From NCBI GenBank assembly GCA_011389865.1, contig JAABTL010000003.1:1-64000 (forward strand): 64,000 nt of DNA, written 5' to 3'. The DNA comes from Trueperaceae bacterium. Lineage in GTDB: Bacteria; Deinococcota; Deinococci; Deinococcales; Trueperaceae. Positions within the stretch are counted from its first letter, which is position 1; each line of letters opens with the position of its first letter. Made by a program: the position numbers and the translations under genes. Shown piece by piece: positions 57,973-64,000 of the stretch. Below the pieces are notes generated by a model. The model saw only the letters and a list, made by a program, of their open reading frames with translations. It had not been told where the DNA came from and searched no databases.

Positions 57973-59022
57973 ATGGAGCGGCACGCAACGACACCCGGCC
58001 CACGCGGGGCGCCGACCTGGCTGCGTCGCTCGGCGCCCAGGCTGCGCCGGGCGGCGCCCAAGGTGCGCCGCGTGCTGCCCTGGCTGGCGTTCGCCGCCAG
58101 CCTCGCCGCCACCGCCGGCCTGGTCGTGGTGAGGGGCGAGGACCTCGCCGTGCTCGACTCCCTCGACCCCGGCGCCACGCTGCTGCTCGTCGCCCTCCAG
58201 GCGGTCTACCTCGTCGTCCAGAGCGGGCGCTTCCACGTGGTGCTCGTCAAGCTGGCCGACACCCGCGTCGGCTTCGGCGCCTGGCTGCAGCTGTTCGTCA
58301 TCGGGCGGTTCCTCAACCTCTTCTTGCCGCAGGCCGGCAACGTCTACCGCGCCGTCGAGCTCAAGCGGCGCTTCGCCGTCGGCTACACGCGCTTCGCGGC
58401 GGCCTTCGTCAACGCCCCGTGGGTCGCGATGGTGCTCAACTTCGTGCTCGGCGCGGCGGTGGTGGCGCTGGTGCAGCCCGAGGCGCGCGTCGGCGGCTGG
58501 TCGCTCGCCGGGTTGCTGGCGCTCGCCGCCGTCGCGACCGCGGCCGCGCCACTGCTGGCCGCACTGCTCCTGCCGCTCGTCCCGCGCCGCTTCCGTCTGC
58601 TCGCCTGGCTGCACGGACGACTCGCGGAGATGGTCGCCGTCACCCTCGGCAGCCTGCGGGACGCCGGCTACCTGCTGCGGGTGATCGCCTGGACGCTCGC
58701 CGCCTTCGTGCAGGCGACCGCCATGCTGTGGGTCGGCTTCGTCGCGCTCGGCAGCGACGTCGGCCTGGCGGAGGCGGTCGCCTTCTACGTGCTGCTGCAG
58801 CTGGCGACCTACCTGCCGCTGACGCCCGGCAACCTCGGCGTGCAGGAGTTGGCGTTCGGCGTGCTGGCCGTCGGTCTCGGCAGCGCCGCGGTCGACGGCG
58901 TGGTCGTCTCGGCGCTGGTGCGGGTGACGGGCGTGATCGCGCTGGTCGCGTTGGCGCTCCCGTTCGGCGGGGTGCAGGCGCTGATGGCGAGCCGCGCGGT
59001 CCCGGCGGCGAGCGCGTCGTAA
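57973..59022 (+). CDS. Lysylphosphatidylglycerol synthase-like membrane protein (YbhN/UPF0104 family)
   Basis: This 349-residue protein has a basic N-terminus and about eight helices. QAVYLVVQSGRFHVVLVKLA, IGRFLNLFLPQAGNVYRAVE and LATYLPLTPGNLGVQELAFG are the standard YbhN markers. These proteins correspond to the membrane half of lipid aminoacyl transferases without the soluble catalytic domain, and some act in flipping of lipid-linked sugars or phospholipids. A direct role cannot be assigned. It is followed nine bases later by a methyltransferase gene with its own -10 box inside the shared space. Confidence 0.87.
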   Translation: MERHATTPGPRGAPTWLRRSAPRLRRAAPKVRRVLPWLAFAASLAATAGLVVVRGEDLAVLDSLDPGATLLLVALQAVYLVVQSGRFHVVLVKLADTRVGFGAWLQLFVIGRFLNLFLPQAGNVYRAVELKRRFAVGYTRFAAAFVNAPWVAMVLNFVLGAAVVALVQPEARVGGWSLAGLLALAAVATAAAPLLAALLLPLVPRRFRLLAWLHGRLAEMVAVTLGSLRDAGYLLRVIAWTLAAFVQATAMLWVGFVALGSDVGLAEAVAFYVLLQLATYLPLTPGNLGVQELAFGVLAVGLGSAAVDGVVVSALVRVTGVIALVALALPFGGVQALMASRAVPAASAS

Positions 59023-59025
59023 TCT
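59020..59025 (+). promoter_or_regulatory. Candidate leaderless -10 box of the methyltransferase gene
   Basis: TAATCT ends five bases before ATG 59031 and overlaps the stop codon of the YbhN-like gene. Confidence 0.45.
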
Positions 59026-59030
59026 GGCGC

Positions 59031-59831
59031 ATGGCCCACGACGCCGAATCCGCCGACGCCGCGCTGCCCTTCCACGTCCAGGAGAACCGCCGCTACTGGG
59101 ACGAGATGGCCCACGAGTGGGTCGGCGGCGGCGAGCGTGCCTGGGCCCGAGACGAGCCCGATTGGGGGATCTGGGGCGTGCCGGAGCACGAGCTCGACCT
59201 GCTGCCCGCCGACATGCGCGGCCTCGACGCCGTGGAGCTCGGCTGCGGCACCGGCTACGTATCGGCCTGGATGGCGCGCCGCGGCGCGCGCGTGACCGGC
59301 ATCGACAACTCCGCCGAGCAGCTGGCGACCGCCAGGAGGCTGGCGGCCGAGCACGGGATCGATCTGACGCTGGTGCACGGCGACGCCGAGGCGACGCCGT
59401 TCGCCGACGCCTCGTTCGACTTCGCCATCAGCGAGTACGGCGCGGCCATCTGGTGCGACCCGGAGCGCTGGCTGCCCGAGGCGCACCGCATCCTGCGGCC
59501 CGGCGGGCGCCTGGTCTTCCTCGGGCACCACCCGTGGGCCCAGGTGTGCGCGCCGCTCGACGGCTCCCCGGTCGTCCAGCGGATGGAGCGCCCCTACTTC
59601 GAGCTCGGTCGGCTCGACTGGACCGAGGCGACGATCGAGCCCGGCGGCGTCGAGTTCAACCTCACCGTTTCGGACTGGTTCGCGCTCTTCCGCCGGGTCG
59701 GCTTCGCGGTCGAGGACTACCGCGAGCCGCGCCCGGATCCGGGCGACGACGCCGAGGACCGCTTCTTCGTCACCCGGGGCTGGGCGCGCCGCTTCCCCAG
59801 CGAGCAGGTGTGGAAGCTGCGCAAGCTCTGA
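59031..59831 (+). CDS. SAM-dependent class I methyltransferase
   Basis: This 266-residue protein has motif I in LDAVELGCGTGYVSAWMARR, acidic loop GARVTGIDNSAEQLATARRL, motif II/III in VHGDAEATPFADASFDFAIS and the after-helix ILRPGGRLVFLGHHPWAQ. The N-terminus reads VQENRRYWDEMAHEWVGGGE, a pattern common among methyltransferases of unknown substrate in Actinobacteria and Deinococcota. Small-molecule methylation is likely; nothing nearby points to a substrate. The gene lies downstream of the YbhN-like gene, convergent with an FAA hydrolase gene 37 bases away. Confidence 0.87.
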   Translation: MAHDAESADAALPFHVQENRRYWDEMAHEWVGGGERAWARDEPDWGIWGVPEHELDLLPADMRGLDAVELGCGTGYVSAWMARRGARVTGIDNSAEQLATARRLAAEHGIDLTLVHGDAEATPFADASFDFAISEYGAAIWCDPERWLPEAHRILRPGGRLVFLGHHPWAQVCAPLDGSPVVQRMERPYFELGRLDWTEATIEPGGVEFNLTVSDWFALFRRVGFAVEDYREPRPDPGDDAEDRFFVTRGWARRFPSEQVWKLRKL

Positions 59832-59868
59832 CGCCGGGGGCGCCGGTCGGTTCGCGCCCGCCCATCGT

Positions 59869-60741
59869 TCAGCCGGCGGTCGCCTTGCGGTCGCGCACTG
59901 GGCAGGCGATCTCGCCGATCCCCGGGATGACGCAGCCGATCGTGGCCCCGTGGCGCAGCACCACCGCACCGGGGGTGCCGGTCGAGATGACGTCGCCGGG
60001 CTCGAGCGTCATCACCTGGGAGAAGAAGGCGACCAGCGTGCGGGGCGAGAACATCATGTTCGCGACGGTGTTGCTCCGGTGGGCGACGCCGTCGAGCGTG
60101 GTGCGCACCTCCAGCGCCGCCAGCTCGCCGACCTCGTCGAGCGTCACCAGGTGCGGCCCGAACGCGAAGAAGGTGTCGAAGCTCTTGGCGCGCGTCAGGA
60201 AGCGCGGGTTGCGCTGCAGGATGTCCTCGGCGGTCATGTCGACGATGGGCACGACGCCGGCGACGGCTTCCAGGGCCTCGTCTTCGCTCAGGTCGCGGCA
60301 GCGACGCCCGATGACCAGTCCCAGTTCCGCCTCGCCGGTGGTGCGTTGCGACTGCGGCGGCAGCACGACCTCGTCGCCCGGCCCGACGATGGTGGTCGCG
60401 GGCTTCATGAAGGTGGCGGGCTCGTCGGGCCGGCGCTCGCCGAGGTCGCCGGCGTGCTCGGCGTAGTTGAGGCCGACGCCGAGGATCTTGCGCGGGTGGC
60501 GCAGTGGCGGCCCGATGCGCCAGCCGGCGTCGGCGGCGGGCAGCGCGGCGATCGCGTCCGGGTTCGCGGACGCCCACGCCCGTAGCGCGTCGAATGCGCC
60601 GGCGTCGAGCAGCGCATCGATCCGCCCGGGCCAGTCGGCGCGGGCGGATCGGGCCACGTCGGCGACCAACACGTGCCCCTGTGCCGTGCGCAGGGCGGCG
60701 GCGTCGGCCCGATCGGGGTGGACGAGGTTGGCGAGGCGCAC
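59869..60741 (-). CDS. Fumarylacetoacetate hydrolase-family protein
   Basis: The 290-residue protein starts at GTG 60741, 12 bases beyond the M42 stop. The core reads RKILGVGLNYAEHAGDLGER, EAELGLVIGRRCRDLSEDEA and VPIVDMTAEDILQRNPRFLT, and the metal-binding Glu residues of the FAH fold are in the first two (GEAELG, with a preceding His in NYAEHA). LEPGDVISTGTPGAVVLRHG is the final marker. Members include acylpyruvases and 2-oxopent-4-enoate hydratases, which act in aromatic or sugar-acid breakdown, or decarboxylate oxaloacetate. The exact substrate is unknown. Confidence 0.87.
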   Translation of the reverse strand: MRLANLVHPDRADAAALRTAQGHVLVADVARSARADWPGRIDALLDAGAFDALRAWASANPDAIAALPAADAGWRIGPPLRHPRKILGVGLNYAEHAGDLGERRPDEPATFMKPATTIVGPGDEVVLPPQSQRTTGEAELGLVIGRRCRDLSEDEALEAVAGVVPIVDMTAEDILQRNPRFLTRAKSFDTFFAFGPHLVTLDEVGELAALEVRTTLDGVAHRSNTVANMMFSPRTLVAFFSQVMTLEPGDVISTGTPGAVVLRHGATIGCVIPGIGEIACPVRDRKATAG

Positions 60742-60753
60742 GGGGCCGGCGGG

Positions 60754-61848
60754 TCAGGCGCCCGAGGCGGACGCCTTGGTCGGGGCGGACGCCTCGGCAG
60801 GCGCGGTGGCCGCGCCCGGGGTCGACAGGAAGGCCGTCAGCAGCGCGACCGCGGCCTCGAGGTCGCGCTTGGCGAGCATCTCCACCACCGTGTGCACGTA
60901 GCGCGACGGGTTCGAGAGCGTCACGCTGGCGACCCCGCCGCGGCTCCGCTGGATGGCGCCCGCGTCCGTGCCGCCGAGCGGCAGCACCTCGAACTGGTGG
61001 GCGATGCCCTCGGCGTCCGCCACGTCGGCGAGTGCGTCGACCAGCCACCCCTGGCTGATCGTGGAGCTGTCGCGCACCTTGATCGCGACGCCCTGGCCGA
61101 GCCGGGTCACGGACAGGTGCTCGGGCGTGCCTGGGGTGTCGACCGCCAGCGTCGTGTCGAGCGCGACGCCCACGTCGGGGTGGACCGTGAAGGCGCTGGT
61201 GATGGCGCCGCGCAGGCCCACCTCCTCCTGCGTGCTGAAGACGGCGGCCACCCGCACCTCGGGCGACGCGAGCCGCCGCAGGGTCTCGACGAGCACCCAG
61301 CAGCCGCTGCGGTCGTCCATCGCCTTGCCGCTGACCACCTCGCCGAGGTCGACGAAGGGTTGCACGAGCGTGACCATGTCGCCGATGCGGACATCGGCCT
61401 TCACCGTCTCGGCCGGCAGGCCGAGGTCGACGACGAACTCGTCGAGCGTGGGGATCTTCTTGCGGTCCTCGGGTGTGGCGATGTGCACCGGCTTCACGCC
61501 GGGGTTGAGCACGCCCACCCGCGGGCCGCCCTTGTGGGTGTGGACCCGGACCAGGCGGGCGAAGAGGTTGCGCACGTCGAAGCCGCCGTGGTTCTGCAGC
61601 CGGATGAAGCCCTTGTCGTCGACGTGGCGCACCACGAAGCCGATCTCGTCCATGTGCGCGCTGACCATGACGAGCGGCGCGTCGGCCGGCCCGTCCAACT
61701 CGACGATGAGGTTGCCCATGGGGTCGACGCGGGCACCCGCGGCCAGGTCGCCGAGCGCCTCGTGGATCACCTCGCGGACCGCCTCCTCGCGCCCGGGGAT
61801 ACCGTCGGTCTCGGAGAGCCGCTTCAGCAGGTCGTAGTCGTGGTTCAT
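60754..61848 (-). CDS. M42-family glutamyl aminopeptidase/endoglucanase-like peptidase
   Basis: From ATG 61848 the protein has 364 residues. Zinc ligands and catalytic residues are seen in VMVSAHMDEIGFVV (His, Asp), KAMDDRSGCWVLVE (Asp), FSTQEEVGLRGAITS (Glu-Glu), VALDTTLAVDTP (Asp) and the C-terminal VTLSNPSRYVHTVVE (His). M42 proteins form 12-mer tetrahedra that trim peptides in the cytosol. The last 20 residues are an Ala/Ser tail. TAGCCT lies five bases before ATG, so it is probably leaderless, and the FAA hydrolase follows it in one unit. Confidence 0.92.
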   Translation of the reverse strand: MNHDYDLLKRLSETDGIPGREEAVREVIHEALGDLAAGARVDPMGNLIVELDGPADAPLVMVSAHMDEIGFVVRHVDDKGFIRLQNHGGFDVRNLFARLVRVHTHKGGPRVGVLNPGVKPVHIATPEDRKKIPTLDEFVVDLGLPAETVKADVRIGDMVTLVQPFVDLGEVVSGKAMDDRSGCWVLVETLRRLASPEVRVAAVFSTQEEVGLRGAITSAFTVHPDVGVALDTTLAVDTPGTPEHLSVTRLGQGVAIKVRDSSTISQGWLVDALADVADAEGIAHQFEVLPLGGTDAGAIQRSRGGVASVTLSNPSRYVHTVVEMLAKRDLEAAVALLTAFLSTPGAATAPAEASAPTKASASGA

Positions 61849-61853
61849 GCGCG

Positions 61854-61859
61854 AGGCTA
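61854..61859 (-). promoter_or_regulatory. Candidate leaderless -10 box of the M42 gene
   Basis: TAGCCT on the minus strand lies five bases before ATG 61848, within the 53-base gap after the DUF4139 gene. Confidence 0.45.
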
Positions 61860-61901
61860 CCACCGGGTGGTGGGGGCCTCGCGCCCTGACCCGGCCGAGA
61901 T

Positions 61902-63968
61902 TCAGCCGCCCGCGGCGGCTGCCAAGCGTGCGATCAGCTCGTCGAGCTCGCGCTGCGCCTCGGCCCGCTCGCTCCGCCGGTCGGCGATGGCCTCGCGCAA
62001 CTCGGTGAGCAGGTTCTCCTGCGCCTCGAGGTCGGCGAGGTAGCGGCGGTACAGCGACGAGTTGCGCTCCAGGGCCGCCATGTTGTCGCGGATGCGGGAC
62101 TGGTCGCGGAACACCTCGTTCACCTGCGCCTCGAGCGCCACCACCTGCCGGTCGAGTTCGGCCATGCCGCGCTGCAACTCGAGGACGGCCTCGAGCGCCT
62201 CGCGGTCGGCGTCGCTCAGGTCGACGTTCTCGAGGTAGAAGGCGATCTGGTCGCCGCCGACGTTGTTCACGGCCGTCTGCCGGCCGTCGAGACGCTCCAT
62301 GACGACCGTCAGGACGCACGTGTCGTCGTCGCAGACGAGGTGCGATGGCACCGTCGGGTCGACGGGGGCGCCCGTACCGATCTCGATGCCGAAGCGCCAG
62401 GCGTCGCCGGTCTCGACCGGGCCCTCCGGCGATACCACCGCGAAGCCGCCGCGTTGCGGGTGCTCGACGACCACGAAGCGCTCCCCGTCGCCACGGGGCT
62501 CGAGCCGGTAGCGGGTGGTGTGAACGCTGCGCCACGACGTCTCGAGCACGCTGCCGCGGAGCACCGCGGAGACGACGCGCTCCGGCTCGCTGGCGCTCGC
62601 GACGGTGACCCGCACGTCGAGGTCGACGGCGTAGGCCAGCATGCGGCTGTCGTCGGGCACGACGTCGGCCATCATCGCCTGGCCGGCGAAGCCGCCCTCG
62701 TCGAACACGGTCACGGGACCCGCCGCCAGGTGCAGGCCGCTGTCGTTCACCAGCCGCACCGCTCGCAGCGGGTGGTCGCGCAGCACGTCGGCGTCGTACC
62801 AGCTGACGGCGTGCGCCTCGACGGTGGCCACGACGATGGGGATCATCGCCGACTCGAAGCGACCCACGGTCACCGGTTCGCTCACGCGGTACGCGAAGGT
62901 GGCGCCGCCGGCGACGCCCTCCGCGGCGGCCTCCACGCCGGCGCCGCCGAAGCTGGGCGCGGCCGACTCGAGCGCGTCCGCCATCATCGCGGGCGACGGC
63001 GCCATCATCGCGCGACCGGCCTCGGCCTCTATCGGCGCGAGTTGGCCCTCGTCGGCGACGGGATCGATGCGGGGCGCCGTCGCCACGTCGACGCGCGGGC
63101 GGTCGACGTAGACGGGCGCGTAGAGGCTGGCGACGAAGCTGATGGGCTGGCCGGCGACGAACCACACCGACACGTCCTCGAGGTCGAGCGCGGTCGGGTT
63201 GTCGAGGATGGCCCACCCCTGCAGCTCGGCGCGGCCGGCCTCCTCGAGCGCGAGCCGGTAGCTCGCCTTCCACACGGGCATCTCGCGCACGTACGCGACG
63301 CGCACCTCGCGCTCGCCTTCGCCCACGAAGCGCAGCCGCACGCTGGCGGCGTCGCCGCCGCGGTAGCGGGCGATGGCGGCGAGCGCCGCGTCGAGCTCGG
63401 CCTGCAGCGCCTCGCGTTCGAAGGCGACCGCGCGCACCTCGTCGAGGTCCACGCGCTGCAGGCCGTCGTCGGTCGCCAGCGTCAGCAGCGTGCGCGGGGC
63501 CTGGTCGGGCACCGCCACGCGCTCGACGTTGACGATCACGCCCCGCAGCGTCTCCGTCGCGTCGATGCGCACGGCCTCGCCGCGCGCCTGCGCGAGCAGC
63601 TCCGCCAGCGTCGGGTCGCCGGAGAGGTCGAGGGCGTAGCTCGACAGCACCCGCCCCAGCGGATCGCGGGCGCCGTAGCGCACCGCCTCGACGCGCCCGC
63701 CGCCGAGGTCCTGCACCACCAGGCTCTGCAGCAGGTCGTCCATGTGCTCCGGGGGGACCGGCAGCTCGATCTCCTGGGTGCCGACGACGGTACCGGCGTG
63801 CTCGAAGTAGCCGACGCCGTTGGTGAACAGCACCAGGTGCTGCACCGGCAGCTCGGTCGTGAGGGCCTCGGCGGCGGGTTGCGCGCACGCCCAGGCCATC
63901 GCCGCGGCGACGACCAGGACGGCGATCCGCGTCGGCTTCCGACGTGCGCCCTTGCTCGTGATGTCCAT
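61902..63968 (-). CDS. DUF4139 domain protein, exported
   Basis: This 688-residue protein starts with a signal segment (RIAVLVVAAAMAWACAQPAA); the Cys in AWAC resembles a lipobox, so it may be a lipoprotein. It then shows HLVLFTNGVGYFEHAGTVVG, family text at the start of DUF4139 proteins, VYVREMPVWKASYRLALEE-type sequence (AYVREMPVWKASYRLALEEA) and LQGWAILDNPTALDLEDVSV, the DUF4139 core. Residues 575-685 are a long coiled coil (LEAVLELQRGMAELDRQVVA and following). A Met/Ala-rich linker lies near 330-345. The role of the family is unknown; an envelope location is likely. TAGCAT lies six bases before the ATG. Confidence 0.82.
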   Translation of the reverse strand: MDITSKGARRKPTRIAVLVVAAAMAWACAQPAAEALTTELPVQHLVLFTNGVGYFEHAGTVVGTQEIELPVPPEHMDDLLQSLVVQDLGGGRVEAVRYGARDPLGRVLSSYALDLSGDPTLAELLAQARGEAVRIDATETLRGVIVNVERVAVPDQAPRTLLTLATDDGLQRVDLDEVRAVAFEREALQAELDAALAAIARYRGGDAASVRLRFVGEGEREVRVAYVREMPVWKASYRLALEEAGRAELQGWAILDNPTALDLEDVSVWFVAGQPISFVASLYAPVYVDRPRVDVATAPRIDPVADEGQLAPIEAEAGRAMMAPSPAMMADALESAAPSFGGAGVEAAAEGVAGGATFAYRVSEPVTVGRFESAMIPIVVATVEAHAVSWYDADVLRDHPLRAVRLVNDSGLHLAAGPVTVFDEGGFAGQAMMADVVPDDSRMLAYAVDLDVRVTVASASEPERVVSAVLRGSVLETSWRSVHTTRYRLEPRGDGERFVVVEHPQRGGFAVVSPEGPVETGDAWRFGIEIGTGAPVDPTVPSHLVCDDDTCVLTVVMERLDGRQTAVNNVGGDQIAFYLENVDLSDADREALEAVLELQRGMAELDRQVVALEAQVNEVFRDQSRIRDNMAALERNSSLYRRYLADLEAQENLLTELREAIADRRSERAEAQRELDELIARLAAAAGG

Positions 63969-63974
63969 GCCCCG

Positions 63975-63980
63975 ATGCTA
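63975..63980 (-). promoter_or_regulatory. Candidate leaderless -10 box of the DUF4139 gene
   Basis: TAGCAT on the minus strand lies six bases before ATG 63968, near the window edge. Confidence 0.45.
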
Positions 63981-64000
63981 AGCCCCGCGGATGAGGAGCG

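Overview
The window is a very GC-rich (roughly 70 percent or more), densely coding bacterial chromosome segment with about 60 protein genes. It holds no rRNA, tRNA, insertion sequence, prophage or CRISPR array that I can recognise. The lineage that fits best is Deinococcota (a Truepera-like member). A tripartite RND efflux system with two TolC-type proteins implies an outer membrane. A DarA-type cyclic-di-AMP receptor argues against Proteobacteria. Many genes carry a TANNNT -10 box only 5 to 10 bases before the start codon, the leaderless layout known from Deinococcus. This placement is inference; no marker gene is present to prove it.

Layout. 0-4.8 kb (minus strand): the N-terminal part of a cyclic beta-1,2-glucan synthase-like giant, a double universal stress protein (Usp), and a four-subunit 2-oxoacid:ferredoxin oxidoreductase (korDABC). 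5.0-9.7 kb (plus): a group 3b NADP-type [NiFe] hydrogenase, hydBGDA plus maturation protease. 10.0-10.4 kb: a SnoaL-like gene. 10.6-16.4 kb: a group 3d bidirectional NAD-type hydrogenase, hoxEFUYHW. The two hydrogenase operons start with a related leader: a shared dyad (CTCGTG-N8-CACGAG) about 75-100 bases upstream, a hairpin, and the same ribosome-binding block CGGAAGGACGGCGA. In the hox operon that block serves a 20-codon leader peptide coupled to hoxE.

16.4-18.2 kb: a sugar nucleotidyltransferase and a GHMP sugar kinase, joined by two perfect hairpins that cover the kinase ribosome-binding site. 18.3-21.5 kb: a tripartite tricarboxylate transporter (tctC-tctB-tctA) with a strong hairpin after tctC. 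21.7-23.8 kb: a membrane pyrophosphatase, followed by a possible 25-residue membrane peptide and an AT-richer structured spacer. 24.3-32.3 kb (minus): marR-tolC-tolC-adaptor-RND pump, with two MarR-type operators upstream. 32.4-34.0 kb: phosphoglucomutase. 34.1-37.6 kb: two Usp genes, a soluble histidine kinase and a NarL-type regulator.

37.7-51.9 kb is a mixed metabolic and transport region: MFS transporter, DarA-like receptor, M24 peptidase with dipeptide-type permeases, flavin reductase, a second M24 protein, another MFS transporter, a truncated molybdopterin oxidoreductase, a MarR regulator with a duplicated operator-like site, a methyltransferase, archease-RtcB RNA repair, and a third MFS transporter. 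52.0-64.0 kb: PEP synthase (minus), a three-gene FAD/[2Fe-2S]/DUF1667 module, a YbhN-like membrane protein, a methyltransferase, then on the minus strand a fumarylacetoacetase-family hydrolase, an M42 aminopeptidase and a DUF4139 protein.

Taken together, two hydrogenases, a ferredoxin-linked 2-oxoacid oxidoreductase, an ion-pumping pyrophosphatase, PEP synthase and a stress/two-component cluster suggest an organism that balances reductant under low-oxygen or energy-limited conditions. The hyp genes for hydrogenase assembly are not in the window.
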